The notes under the pieces were generated by a model, which was not told the origin of the DNA, made no database searches, and was given only the letters and a program-made list of their open reading frames with translations. A program made the translations under genes and the position numbers. Of a DNA stretch of 64,000 nucleotides, positions 18,488-27,680 are shown one piece after another. Each line of letters starts with the position of its first letter. The first letter of the stretch is position 1. The stretch is from contig NZ_QPHM01000001.1 in the NCBI RefSeq assembly GCF_003336245.1, forward strand, positions 2,856,113 through 2,920,112. Reading direction: 5' to 3'. This DNA is from Haloplanus salinus (GTDB taxonomy: Archaea > Halobacteriota > Halobacteria > Halobacteriales > Haloferacaceae).

Positions 18488-19758
18488 CGCCTTCTCAACT
18501 CCTTGCTGAGTGCTTTGGCGTTCCACTCGATCGGAACATCGTTCCTTTCGCCCCAGCTCTGGAGGAGTCGGAGGAACTGTTCCCGATCCTGATGATTGAG
18601 GACTGCGTCAGTATCGGCCTGCTGTAGGATTTCTGGGTATCCCCGTCCGACTCCTGCTTCGGCTCGAATCATTGTAAGAGTGTACTCGTAGAGGTTTTTG
18701 TAGCCATCTGGGGCAGTTGTATCCAGAAGCCACCCCGGAAATTCCAGCCTATCTAACCCAGCTCCGGGCGGGACTTTGAGATAGCTGAAGTGAATCTCGT
18801 TTGCGAATCTGTACTTTTGACCCTTGTACGAAGCTTTCAGCGCGTCCACACTGCCATCGCGGCGACACAGGAACGGGATTGTCGCATCTCCCCACGGACT
18901 CATCATTCCGGTGAGTACACGCGCGTCCGGAATGGTCCGGTCACCCCCAAAGTCCTCTTGTAGCAGAAGCCGCGTCATCTTCGAGAGTTCGACAGCGTTT
19001 GTCCCAGCCACGTATCCCACGACCGGTATTTCGTGGTGCTGACTCGCTGCGAGGATTCGACTGACTGCTTCAAGATAGCGTGTTCGAACGGCAGGTCGCT
19101 TCGGGTTGGCAAAGGAGACGACTAGCGGCCCATCATAGAGAACGATCGGTGGATGATCGGACTCATTCGATTTGTAGTCTGCCGCGAGCTCCTCGATTTG
19201 TTCAACGAGCACCGCTGCTTCGTGTTCGTACCGATGTAACCCAACCAACGAGCTATCGACGAATTGATACTCTTCATCGCCTTCCTCCCCACCAGTACGG
19301 GTCACGTCTGTTGGCCCCAACAACTTACCATCGCGTGCTCGTTCGAGCTTCCCTTCTGGTTTGTGGTGATTGAGACACCATGCTGCTTGGACGTACGCAA
19401 GAGGGACGTTGAACTGCGTCGTCGGTGGGATTTCTGACCCGTCAGCCGCCAGCATCGGAACGTCCATCAAAAGCTCACGCGCCCAGTCGTTTACCGCTTC
19501 GTGGCTTTCCCACGCGTCCGACTGCGCGTGGTGATTGATCAGCGAGTCACAACTATCGAACCCATCGACTGGAACCGCTCCGGGGTACGAGTATTGCGAC
19601 AGTTCCGACCGGAGCTCTTCCGCCGTCCCCATCGTTGGAAGGTTTCGGAACGCCTCCTGATATCGTTCGACGAGATCGTCGTCATCTTCGACGTAGGTTC
19701 GAATCGCGTCGATATTCTCATCAAGGGCGGCCGCCACCCCTGCCTTATCCAGCGGCAT
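18484..19758 (-). CDS. nurA: NurA-family nuclease
   Basis: NurA is the nuclease partner of HerA and trims 5' strands at DNA ends for homologous recombination. This 424-residue protein has the family's signature acidic sites: the early ADGSEI strand (Asp106), the central IVLYDGPLVVSFA strand, and the later RFANEIHFSYLKVPPGAG region near the end of the nuclease core. Length suits a haloarchaeal NurA. Its stop overlaps the next small frame and its ATG abuts the rad50 stop, so it lies in the middle of a coupled operon. It is probably a second copy beside the chromosomal resection genes. Confidence 0.85.
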   Translation of the reverse strand: MPLDKAGVAAALDENIDAIRTYVEDDDDLVERYQEAFRNLPTMGTAEELRSELSQYSYPGAVPVDGFDSCDSLINHHAQSDAWESHEAVNDWARELLMDVPMLAADGSEIPPTTQFNVPLAYVQAAWCLNHHKPEGKLERARDGKLLGPTDVTRTGGEEGDEEYQFVDSSLVGLHRYEHEAAVLVEQIEELAADYKSNESDHPPIVLYDGPLVVSFANPKRPAVRTRYLEAVSRILAASQHHEIPVVGYVAGTNAVELSKMTRLLLQEDFGGDRTIPDARVLTGMMSPWGDATIPFLCRRDGSVDALKASYKGQKYRFANEIHFSYLKVPPGAGLDRLEFPGWLLDTTAPDGYKNLYEYTLTMIRAEAGVGRGYPEILQQADTDAVLNHQDREQFLRLLQSWGERNDVPIEWNAKALSKELRRR

Positions 19759-22472
19759 CAGTCACTCACCACTTCAGAGGTTTGCTCTGGCTTCTCGATG
19801 ACGATGCTGTGGTCCGTCATCGTTTCGAACGTCGAGTCGTGACTGATGACGGTGAGCTGTTCAAAGGTGTCGAGCGCGTTCAACTGGTCCACGAGGTTGG
19901 CCTTTTTTTGCTGGTCTAGATTTGCGGTCGGCTCGTCGAGGAATGCGATTCCCAGTCCCGACATCTGCTCGAGGATAGCCAACCGCACTGCAAGTGCTGC
20001 TGCCATCTTTTCCCCGCCCGACAGCGTCGAGAAGGATTTACGGACATCAGCATCTACGACGACGATGTCGTAGTCCGATGTCCACTCAAGTTGCTCCGCG
20101 TTGCGCCCCCGGATCGACCGGAAGATAGAGTTCGCACGAGTGCCAATCCTACTGGTAATTACCTCTCGCATCTTCGGCCCGGCCTTGCGGACGTTTTTCC
20201 GGACCCACTTGGCGAAATTATAGTTGGCCGTGAGGTCGCGTAGCGTTTCAACCTTCTCAGATCGCTCCTCCAGTTTGGCTTCCAAACGCTCGACTTCAGC
20301 GGTGACTTCCTGATGTTGGTCTTCTCTCTCGCTCTTCTGAACTCCGAGTTTTGTTACCTTGTCGTCAAGCGTGTCAGCCCGTTTTTCAAGTTGCTGGTGT
20401 TCCTCAGGGTCGAACTCTTCCTGCCGTTCAGAGAGGTCGTGCTCCAGCTCTCGCTTTTTATCCTCTAGCCCATCAATCTCATCTTGTAGAGTATCGACGG
20501 CTTGTTCTCGCTTTTCTAGCTGTTCTGCCGCTTGCTTGTTCCGCTCGTACTTCTTGTACTCCTCTTCGTGCTTCCCGAGTTTGGTCCTGAGTTGCTCCAG
20601 CTCTTCGTCGACACCCGCGTACTCGGTCAACTCTTCCTCGGTTTGCTCGATCCTCCCGACAGTCTCCTTGATATCTCCCTTGAGTTCCGCTAACTCCTCA
20701 GGAGCGTCGGAGTAATCATCGACACGGGCCTTTGCTTGGTAGTACGCATCTTTCGCATCCTCGAGCGAGGTACGTTCCTCTCGAAGCGCCGGCAGAGTGT
20801 CGACCTCCTCTTCGAGCTGAGTGATTCTCTCATCCTTCTCTTTCCGTTCTCTCTGGATGTCGGCCAGTTCGCGTTCCAGTTCGGCAACCGACTCACGGTG
20901 GATCTCTAATTTCGATACGCGGCCCTCGACTCGTTCAGCTTCTGCTAGCTCTTCTTGTAGTTGTTCGATCTTCTCCTTCAACTTGGAGCGCTCTGATTCA
21001 ATATCTTTCAGCCGAGCCTCCTGCTCCTCGATTCTCTCCTCACGATCTTCCGGATCCAACGATTTCCCACACGTTGGACAGGGAGCATCGGAGTCGGCAT
21101 CCCGCAGAATCGCGAGATGTTCTTCGATGTCTTTCTTTTCGGTTGCGAGCGACTTGCGATCCGCTCGCTTGTCTCCGATCTCATCCCGGAGTTCATCGGC
21201 ATCGGGGGCGTCCTCTGCCTCTTCCTCAATCTCCGCGATGAGTTCTTCTTTTTCTCGAAGTTCTAGTAGGGTCTCGTGTGCCTCATCGTCCAGACCCTCT
21301 ATCTCCCCCTCCAGTCGGTCGACCGTCTTCTGCTCGCCTTCCAGCTCGGATATCTTCTCTCCTAACTCCTCATAACGTTCCTTCTCCTGCCCGTGCTTTT
21401 CGAGGCTCTCTTTGGCCTCTTGATGTTTCTCGGCCTGCTCCTGTAGAGTTTCCTCCCTGTCCTTCAGACGTTGGAGTCTGGCCTCCTGCTCCGAGAGTTG
21501 GTCTTCGAGTGCGTCAAGCTCTTTTTTCCGCTCGCTGAGCACCTCTTCTCTGTCCTTTGCCACCTCGTATTTTTCGTGCCCCTCCGCTGCCTCTTCGCAT
21601 TTCTTGGCTGCCTCACGCGCCTTCGAGAGTTCCGACTTTGCGGTGTCTAGGGCCCCTTCCTTAGCATCGATATCCTGTTCGAGCTTTTCAATATCCGTCT
21701 CTAGCTCCTCAATTCGATCCTTGACGGTGTCTAGCTCGTCGAACTCTTTCTCGACCTCGGTGAGTTCGGATTCCGTCTCCGTAATCTCCGTAGAGATGGA
21801 CTGGATCTGACCTTCTAGCTCGGCTTTCCTCGAGCGTTTGTCCGGAAGACCCTGTATCTCTCCCGTTAGCTTCTGAATCTCTCCCCGAACTTCTTCCTGC
21901 TTTGTCTCGATCGTATCTGGCACCTGCTTCAGAGCGCCCTTGAACGACTCTTCGTAGGCATCGACGCCGAGAAGTTCATCAAAAGTGGATTTCCGGTTGC
22001 GTGGTGTTTGTGCGAAGTCAGACAGGAATCGGGTCTGAGGCACTCCGACACAAGACTTCCAGAGACTCCGTAAGTCGTCCTTGCCGTCCACATCGAACCG
22101 AGCACAGAGCCAATCGATCAAGGCATTCTTCGAATCGATATCCTGACTCACCCACTCGTCGGTCGGCTCGTCATAGCGGGCGACACCATAATTTGAGCGG
22201 CCGGCGGAACGAGTCACTCTGTACACCTCAACATCGTCTTCTTGACCGAATTCGATGACGACCTCAACCGTTCCGGAGGATGCCCCCTCACGAACGAATT
22301 CGTTGTTGTTGAACGGCAGTGAGTCGAAGAGAGCGAAGCCGATTGCTTCCTGTATCGTCGACTTCCCAGAGCCGTTCTCTCCGAGGATAGCCGTGACGCC
22401 CCCCCGTAGGTCGATGCTTGTCCTCTCCCCGTAGGATTTGACGTTTTCTAGAGTGACTTCTTTGATTCTCAC
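19758..22472 (-). CDS. rad50: Rad50-like SMC ATPase
   Basis: Rad50 forms with Mre11 a complex that binds and processes DNA double-strand ends. This 904-residue protein has Walker A GENGSGKST (residues about 32-40), a Q-loop region, long coiled coils on either side of a CPTC zinc hook (Cys465/Cys468), the ABC signature LSGGEKMAAALAVRL and Walker B IAFLDEPTANLD, followed by a D-loop and a switch His in VISHDSTF. All expected parts are present, so it should be active. The ATG overlaps the mre11 stop. The many serine-rich plus-strand frames here are shadows of the coiled coil. Confidence 0.94.
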   Translation of the reverse strand: MRIKEVTLENVKSYGERTSIDLRGGVTAILGENGSGKSTIQEAIGFALFDSLPFNNNEFVREGASSGTVEVVIEFGQEDDVEVYRVTRSAGRSNYGVARYDEPTDEWVSQDIDSKNALIDWLCARFDVDGKDDLRSLWKSCVGVPQTRFLSDFAQTPRNRKSTFDELLGVDAYEESFKGALKQVPDTIETKQEEVRGEIQKLTGEIQGLPDKRSRKAELEGQIQSISTEITETESELTEVEKEFDELDTVKDRIEELETDIEKLEQDIDAKEGALDTAKSELSKAREAAKKCEEAAEGHEKYEVAKDREEVLSERKKELDALEDQLSEQEARLQRLKDREETLQEQAEKHQEAKESLEKHGQEKERYEELGEKISELEGEQKTVDRLEGEIEGLDDEAHETLLELREKEELIAEIEEEAEDAPDADELRDEIGDKRADRKSLATEKKDIEEHLAILRDADSDAPCPTCGKSLDPEDREERIEEQEARLKDIESERSKLKEKIEQLQEELAEAERVEGRVSKLEIHRESVAELERELADIQRERKEKDERITQLEEEVDTLPALREERTSLEDAKDAYYQAKARVDDYSDAPEELAELKGDIKETVGRIEQTEEELTEYAGVDEELEQLRTKLGKHEEEYKKYERNKQAAEQLEKREQAVDTLQDEIDGLEDKKRELEHDLSERQEEFDPEEHQQLEKRADTLDDKVTKLGVQKSEREDQHQEVTAEVERLEAKLEERSEKVETLRDLTANYNFAKWVRKNVRKAGPKMREVITSRIGTRANSIFRSIRGRNAEQLEWTSDYDIVVVDADVRKSFSTLSGGEKMAAALAVRLAILEQMSGLGIAFLDEPTANLDQQKKANLVDQLNALDTFEQLTVISHDSTFETMTDHSIVIEKPEQTSEVVSD

Positions 22473-24010
22473 TGGCGGTCACCTCCGTCTGTACTTGGGA
22501 CCTCTCCAGTCTCGCTTCTGCTCTCCTCAGTAGAATTACGGTCATCTGATGTCTCCCCGGAGACGCCGTTGGCAGGCTCTTGTTGGTCTTCGCTAGCGAA
22601 GGGATCCTCTGGTACATCTATCGACACGCTTTCGGTGGAATTCGAGAACAACTCGCGCCGAAGCTCTGTCACGACATCCGCGATGTCATCCGCCCCTTCA
22701 CCACTCTTCGCCATCCGGTGGGCGTCGCCAAGAAGTGATGCCACCTCTTCAGCATGGTCGCTGTACTGGGACTCTGATGCGATCGTCTCGAAGACACGCT
22801 GTTCGAGTGCTTCCGTTCGCAGCCGCCCGTCCACGAATACTTCGTCATCATCTATCTCGGAGAGAAGTTCCTCGATATCAGCAGACGTGATACGGCTAGT
22901 GTTCGTCTGGACGTAGAGCGCATCGTACGCTTCCTCCGTCCATTCGGCGAGCTCCTCAATTGCGAGGTCGCCTCGATCGAATTGTAACGTTCCCTCGAAT
23001 TGTAGATCGACCATCGGTTGACGGAGCTCCCCACCCTTGGTGAACTCCTCCTCGCGAAGTTCAGCATCAAGCGAGTCGTTCTGTTCATCAATGTGGTCGT
23101 GGAAAGCATCCCGAAGTTCGCCGAACGAATCGTACGGAGTGACATCGAAAGCAGGCGGACTGAAGTACGGGCGTCGACGAGCCTGATGATGCTCAACGCT
23201 ATGTTTGAACGCTCCCGGCCCATCGTACGTGTCTCCCGCAGGAGTGAGTTCGATGGAGTAGTATCCGTGGTTCCAGTCGTCTCGCGCTTCGCGTGTCGAG
23301 TGTGCTTCCGGCGAACCGGGATTGTAAATCCAACCAGCCGAATCGTACCGCTTGTGAATGTGGCCTAGTGCGAGGTAGTCGACGACATCCCTCACCTCAC
23401 GAAGCTCTGTATGTGTGATATTCCCTCCGAGCGACGGAACTTCGTCTTCGATCCCGAAGTGGCTAAGAAGTATCGTATAATCCGGTTCCCCGTATTCTTC
23501 GTTGTTCGACTCGATCCCGTCAGCAATCTTCTCAAGAGCAGTATCTGTCTGAGCGCCTCGCCACTGTAGGCCAAATACCCGAATAGTACCTGACTCGGTC
23601 TCGATATCGTAGAATCCAGCTTTGTCTGTTCGATCTCCATACGGTGTGAAGTCGGCGGTTTCGGGGGTGGAATCTAGATCTGCTTCAAGCAGGACGATGT
23701 GTTCTCGTCGATGGAGATAGTTCAGCCACGTCACGTCCCGTGGTGTGAGGTTCTCATCGTGGTTTCCTCGGGAAACGAGGACGGGAACGTCGTCAGGAAC
23801 CAATTCGAGACCCTTCTCCGCATCTTCGAGGATTTTGGGACGTAGGTCCCGTGAGTGGAACAAGTCTCCGGGAAGCAGAATGGCATCTGGGTCCTGCTTG
23901 AGGATGAGTTTGAGCGTCGCTACGAACGAGTTTGCCATGTCATCCTCACGCTGTTTCAAACCGTATTGTCGGTGGCCAAGATGGATGTCGGCCAGATGTG
24001 CGATGTTCAT
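22469..24010 (-). CDS. mre11: Mre11-like nuclease
   Basis: Mre11 is the metallo-phosphoesterase nuclease of the Rad50 complex. Its motifs are in order: LADIHLGH (Asp8, His10), LPGDLFHS (Asp49), SRGNHDE (Asn83/His84), LLSHFGIED and LALGHIHKR. The 513 residues include a C-terminal capping region and an acidic, low-complexity tail. The stop overlaps the rad50 start (ATGA), as in many archaeal mre11-rad50 pairs. Being on an integrative element beside a PLD-ATPase, HerA and NurA, it is more likely part of a defence-type machine than the housekeeping copy. Confidence 0.93.
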   Translation of the reverse strand: MNIAHLADIHLGHRQYGLKQREDDMANSFVATLKLILKQDPDAILLPGDLFHSRDLRPKILEDAEKGLELVPDDVPVLVSRGNHDENLTPRDVTWLNYLHRREHIVLLEADLDSTPETADFTPYGDRTDKAGFYDIETESGTIRVFGLQWRGAQTDTALEKIADGIESNNEEYGEPDYTILLSHFGIEDEVPSLGGNITHTELREVRDVVDYLALGHIHKRYDSAGWIYNPGSPEAHSTREARDDWNHGYYSIELTPAGDTYDGPGAFKHSVEHHQARRRPYFSPPAFDVTPYDSFGELRDAFHDHIDEQNDSLDAELREEEFTKGGELRQPMVDLQFEGTLQFDRGDLAIEELAEWTEEAYDALYVQTNTSRITSADIEELLSEIDDDEVFVDGRLRTEALEQRVFETIASESQYSDHAEEVASLLGDAHRMAKSGEGADDIADVVTELRRELFSNSTESVSIDVPEDPFASEDQQEPANGVSGETSDDRNSTEESRSETGEVPSTDGGDRQ

Positions 24011-24219
24011 GTCTTTGGATTCGCTTGGATGGCTTCTGGTAGCTTTCCCCTGAGCGAGGCCGCTACTTCGGATCTCTGCGGTAGAGATTTTTGCTGTCCG
24101 TTGGGTTCGTGATCGGCCCGCGTGTTGGGTCGATTACGTATTTTAAAGTGGTGCCACTTAACGACACGCTGACCAAGGCGGAAGTGGTTCGAACCAGAGC
24201 TCACTGGGTTCTGTGACAT
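24007..24219 (-). CDS. Small basic ORF coupled to mre11
   Basis: A 70-residue frame whose TGA overlaps the mre11 ATG. It starts at an ATG 15 bases after the stop of the upstream PLD-ATPase gene; a further ATG at 24243 would overlap that gene. The product (MSQNPVSSGSNHFRLGQR...) is Arg/Lys/Gln-rich, which is unusual for a halophile. It has no recognised domain and could be only a leader for mre11. Confidence 0.35.
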   Translation of the reverse strand: MSQNPVSSGSNHFRLGQRVVKWHHFKIRNRPNTRADHEPNGQQKSLPQRSEVAASLRGKLPEAIQANPKT

Positions 24220-24233
24220 TGCGGCATATGATC

Positions 24234-26294
24234 CTACTTCCATAGTCTGCTCCACCATCCAGCCGACTTTGGTTTGATTCCAGTCCACTCGTAGAATCGT
24301 TCAGGTTGGTCGAACTGGATACGGGTCTTCTGGACTTCAGTGCGGATCGTCGACGGAACTACCTTGTCGTACTTGAACACGGCATACCCGTCGAGGTTTT
24401 CCGAGAAATCTGCGAGCAGGATGTCGTTCTTTTCCTCGATGGTGAAGAGACCCGTCTGGTGGGCCTGTCGCCACTTCCGACGGCCGTGGTCGTAGATACG
24501 CTCGGCGGGCCCATCTTTCGGGAAGTATGCTGGCAACTCCCGGCCTGCGTATTCGTAGAGCTCTCGGAATACCTCGCGCGCGACCGCGAGTTTGTCATCC
24601 TGATCGGGAAGAGTGATCTGCTTCTGGAAGAGCAGGTGAGCGAACCACGGGAAGAGCCGGTTCTGCTCTTTAATTAACCGTGCAGTCTCTTCCCGTTCAT
24701 GCCCTTCTACGTCGAATACGACATCGAATTCGAGCATCTTCATCCGGGTCCGATACTCTGACTTCGGATTCCCGTCATTTGATGTGAATACGAACGTGGG
24801 GAAAGCGACCGACCCATCCCACGCCCCTGTCCAGTAGGTTTTGATAATGTCTCTCTCGACTCTGTCTTTGTCCACGTCATCTACGAGGAAGGGAAACACA
24901 GTATTGGATGAGCGACATCGGTCGATCGCATCTTTCGTGAACTGCTGTCCCTCAACGGGCTCTGCAACGGCTCCGTTCGAAATCAAATTCGCAGCGAATC
25001 GAAGGAACATCCCCTTCCCGGAGTCGTTCTGTCCGTGGATGTAGAGGAAGGGAAGGTCCTTATCCAGTTCAGCTCCATCGCGATTGGCATATTCCTGCGC
25101 GAAGTAGTTCGCGAACGGTGCCCAGAAGACGTAGATGACGGCTTCGTAGAAGTGGGCCATAGTTTCTTCCGGTCGCTTTGCGTCTCCAAACCGGTCGACC
25201 GTCTCTATGTATTCCTCGATATGAGCCAGTGCCTCAGAGACCTCCTTGCTGTCGTCTGGCAAAGCAGCCGTCATTTCGAGTGTGGTATTGTCGAGTTGCA
25301 TCCGGACGATCTTCTTCTCCCGATTTACCCACATTGTCGGGAAGTCGTCATTGAATCGGCGGAGGTAACGATCGAAGCCGGCTGCGGAGCCCCGCAGCTC
25401 CGTTGGCTTGACCGAGACATTGTGTCGTGAAAGAGTCGACTCCGCCTGCTTCACTGGCTCCTCAAGTCCCTGAGGCGAAAGGCGCATCTGCCGATCCTGC
25501 TGGACATCCGTCGCGTCGACATCACCACTCCCATCGGCTTGGAGGGCAACGACTTCTTCCGCTTCTTCGGCGTCGGAAACCACATTGATCCGTCGCACTC
25601 GCTCATCATCCTCATCAAACATCTCTACGATGCGCCGATGGAGGTCTCCGGTCGGATTGTCGGAAGGAACAGTCCCGTCCACCCAGAGATCGTAGACTCG
25701 CTCACGCTCTTCTGGATCTTCCGTCTCAGACAATTGTTCTGTGAGGTCCTTCATGAATAGTTCACACTCCTCACGGTGAGCTTCGTAGAGTCTGTCCGCG
25801 TACTCATCGATAATGGAATCTCCATTAGTGCGGAATACCACGACGAGATTGGTCTGATTCCCCGACCACGCTTGCTTCGAGAGGTTCGGAGAGCCAAAGA
25901 CCACCGTTCGTGACCCATCACGATTCTCCGCGAGGTAGAGTTTGCTGTGGAGCGTGACGCGCTTGTCAAGCGTATATAGATTTAGCTGATCCTCATCCAG
26001 TAGATGAGTCAGATGTTTCGCGAGGTCGAGATCTCCCTGTAAGTCTTTGCGGTATTCTGCCTGTCGGTAGTCCCCGACAACGACCTCCAGATGCTCGAGG
26101 TCGAGGTCATTACTCGCGAATAGCTGATGGATAATCTGGGGAGATTGTGAGTAGGTGACTGCGCGGAGTACACGCGCGTCGCCGAAGTAGTCGACGAACG
26201 TGGGCCACGATTTGACCATCGCGAGTTCGAGGTCGATTGCCACCTCTTCTCCACCCTCTCGCGCCGGGACTGTGATTGGGATCGTGTAATCCAT
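24234..26294 (-). CDS. PLD-superfamily nuclease fused to a P-loop ATPase
   Basis: With the ATG at 26294 the protein has 686 residues. An N-terminal PLD half carries a single H-x-K site (TLHSKLYLAEN, His116/Lys118) followed by GSPNLS (residues 134-139), the usual HKD-type active-site layout; a dimer would complete it. Residues about 420-560 contain a P-loop-like motif (GQNDSGKG) and LVDDVDKD as Walker B, resembling SF3/D5-type helicase-like ATPases. It heads the resection operon. An in-frame GTG at 26387 lies 28 bases from a TATA-like box (26411-26420) and is a real alternative start. PLD nucleases occur in several defence systems. Confidence 0.8.
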   Translation of the reverse strand: MDYTIPITVPAREGGEEVAIDLELAMVKSWPTFVDYFGDARVLRAVTYSQSPQIIHQLFASNDLDLEHLEVVVGDYRQAEYRKDLQGDLDLAKHLTHLLDEDQLNLYTLDKRVTLHSKLYLAENRDGSRTVVFGSPNLSKQAWSGNQTNLVVVFRTNGDSIIDEYADRLYEAHREECELFMKDLTEQLSETEDPEERERVYDLWVDGTVPSDNPTGDLHRRIVEMFDEDDERVRRINVVSDAEEAEEVVALQADGSGDVDATDVQQDRQMRLSPQGLEEPVKQAESTLSRHNVSVKPTELRGSAAGFDRYLRRFNDDFPTMWVNREKKIVRMQLDNTTLEMTAALPDDSKEVSEALAHIEEYIETVDRFGDAKRPEETMAHFYEAVIYVFWAPFANYFAQEYANRDGAELDKDLPFLYIHGQNDSGKGMFLRFAANLISNGAVAEPVEGQQFTKDAIDRCRSSNTVFPFLVDDVDKDRVERDIIKTYWTGAWDGSVAFPTFVFTSNDGNPKSEYRTRMKMLEFDVVFDVEGHEREETARLIKEQNRLFPWFAHLLFQKQITLPDQDDKLAVAREVFRELYEYAGRELPAYFPKDGPAERIYDHGRRKWRQAHQTGLFTIEEKNDILLADFSENLDGYAVFKYDKVVPSTIRTEVQKTRIQFDQPERFYEWTGIKPKSAGWWSRLWK

Positions 26295-26425
26295 GATTTT
26301 TCTCAGCCGGTCAGGATAATCACGGCTACCTGCGAGCCATCCGGTCTTCCAAGCCGGATGAGTGTGTTCACCACCTGACACGGCCACAATACCCTGAAGA
26401 ATGGTTGAGATATTAACAATTATGC

Positions 26426-26457
26426 TGACAGTAACGACGGTGACGACTGTACTGTCA
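26426..26457. promoter_or_regulatory. Candidate operator between divergent promoters
   Basis: A perfect 8-bp inverted repeat (TGACAGTA, 16 bases, TACTGTCA) lies between a minus-strand TATA-like box (ATTGTTAATA, 26411-26420) and a plus-strand one (TAGTATTAAT, 26462-26471). The latter is 28 bases before the regulator ATG. The position suits a site by which the winged-helix regulator controls both itself and the PLD/Mre11/Rad50 operon. Confidence 0.55.
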
Positions 26458-26493
26458 CAATTAGTATTAATGACATGGTAGTGAGTGTAGGGT

Positions 26494-27258
26494 ATGAAAG
26501 ACAATCGAGATCGCGATATGGACGTAATTGAACGAGTTCACATCGCACCTCTGGGATACGAATACGATCGGATCGTCTTACCCATATTGAATCAGAAGGC
26601 AGATCGGGCGATACTCATTGACTACCGTAATGATGAGCAGCGACCACCGTACCACGAACAAGTTCGAGACGATCTCCGGGATGCAAATGTCACCGTTGAA
26701 AACCGTGAGGCGGATATTTTCTCACTCCATGACTCAATCGGAACGGTTGCTCGATTAATTAGAGAGAATTCGAGACACCAAGTCTATGTAAATCTCGCCT
26801 CAGGATCGAAGGTAATGGCGATCGGTGGGATGATCGGCTGTATGGCTGAGGGGGCCACTCCGTATTATGTGAGAGCAGAGGAATACAAGTTCGACGGACA
26901 GGAGCCCCTCTCAAGAGGAATTAAGGAAACCTTCGCACTTCCTGCATATCCGGTAGAGCAGCCAACATCAGAGCACATTCAAATCCTGCGTGCTCTCAGA
27001 GACAACGGTCCTCTTTCGAAGGGAGAGTTGATAGATCTCGGGCAGCACGAATCTCTACCTTTCGTTGAGAAATCAGAGACTGATAGTCGGAGAGGAAAAT
27101 ATCGAACACTGGAAGCCCGAGTCACTGATCCACTTGAACAGAGGGGATACGTCACACTCGAGACTGTTGGGCGAAGAACTCTGGTTGAGATTACTGAGAG
27201 TGGTCAGAGCCATCTCCAAGCTTTTGAATATATGATTGAGGTTAACGAGACGCCCTAA
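26494..27258 (+). CDS. CARF-type winged-helix regulator (HFX_2341/DUF6293-like)
   Basis: The 254-residue protein opens with a CARF/Rossmann-like domain: VHIAPLGYEYDRIVLPIL, a charged AILIDYRND strand, and the diagnostic VYVNLASGSKVMAIGG near residue 108. The second half (about 165-250) is a winged helix (ILRALRDNGPLSKGELIDLG, then an EARVTDPLEQRGYVTLE wing). In haloarchaea this matches HFX_2341-type regulators, relatives of Csa3; CARF domains bind cyclic oligonucleotides or other nucleotides. There is no CRISPR array or cas gene in the window. It diverges from the PLD-ATPase/Mre11/Rad50/NurA/HerA cluster, so it is its likely regulator. Confidence 0.8.
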   Translation: MKDNRDRDMDVIERVHIAPLGYEYDRIVLPILNQKADRAILIDYRNDEQRPPYHEQVRDDLRDANVTVENREADIFSLHDSIGTVARLIRENSRHQVYVNLASGSKVMAIGGMIGCMAEGATPYYVRAEEYKFDGQEPLSRGIKETFALPAYPVEQPTSEHIQILRALRDNGPLSKGELIDLGQHESLPFVEKSETDSRRGKYRTLEARVTDPLEQRGYVTLETVGRRTLVEITESGQSHLQAFEYMIEVNETP

Positions 27259-27430
27259 GCGATTTCAATTTGCTGAATCACTCCTTCCGTGGGAGTATTC
27301 GGAATTAAGGTAGTTCCCCCTCCTGACCGTGATACCTTTATACGGGTGAAACGTAGCTAAATGTACAGTAGAGGCGCTGAAGCGGGAACCGAGGCCCCTT
27401 CGGCAGCGGTGAAATACCAGCTCCCACCAA

Positions 27431-27448
27431 CCTACCAGTGTTGGTAGG
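27431..27448 (+). repeat. Palindromic repeat, copy 1
   Basis: CCTACCAGTGTTGGTAGG has 7-bp self-complementary arms around a 4-base centre. It is the exact reverse complement of the copy at 27627-27644. Confidence 0.85.
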
Positions 27449-27626
27449 GCGGATTAGCGGGAATTTGGTAGTAACTCACCGGTTCAAGCTCACAAAGCAA
27501 GAAATAAAGTCAAAACACAGCCGATCTCTCTCTGTACTACCTTATTAGACTACCTCGGTTAGCCGGGGGTATACCACCCATAGGGGTTCCCCCCGGGGTC
27601 CCACTGCCATTTCACCCCCGAACCCA

Positions 27627-27644
27627 CCTACCAACACTGGTAGG
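27627..27644 (-). repeat. Palindromic repeat, copy 2 (inverted)
   Basis: CCTACCAACACTGGTAGG is the exact reverse complement of copy 1, about 180 bases away. Confidence 0.85.
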
Positions 27645-27653
27645 TTGGATCGC

Positions 27654-27680
27654 TACCAACACCTACCACCGCTGTTGGTA
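27654..27680. repeat. Related inverted repeat, copy 3
   Basis: TACCAACA and TGTTGGTA form perfect 8-bp arms around 11 bases. The arm shares TACCAACA with copy 2, ten bases away. It looks like a diverged or expanded member of the same set. Confidence 0.75.

Noticed and set aside
20359-21375. Serine/cysteine-rich plus-strand frames within rad50
   Set aside because: They mirror the Glu/Leu-rich coiled coil on the other strand and have no independent features.
24234-26504. Start of the PLD-ATPase at the far-upstream TTG (26504)
   Set aside because: It would run through both predicted promoters and the palindrome and into the divergent regulator; ATG 26294 or GTG 26387 are better.
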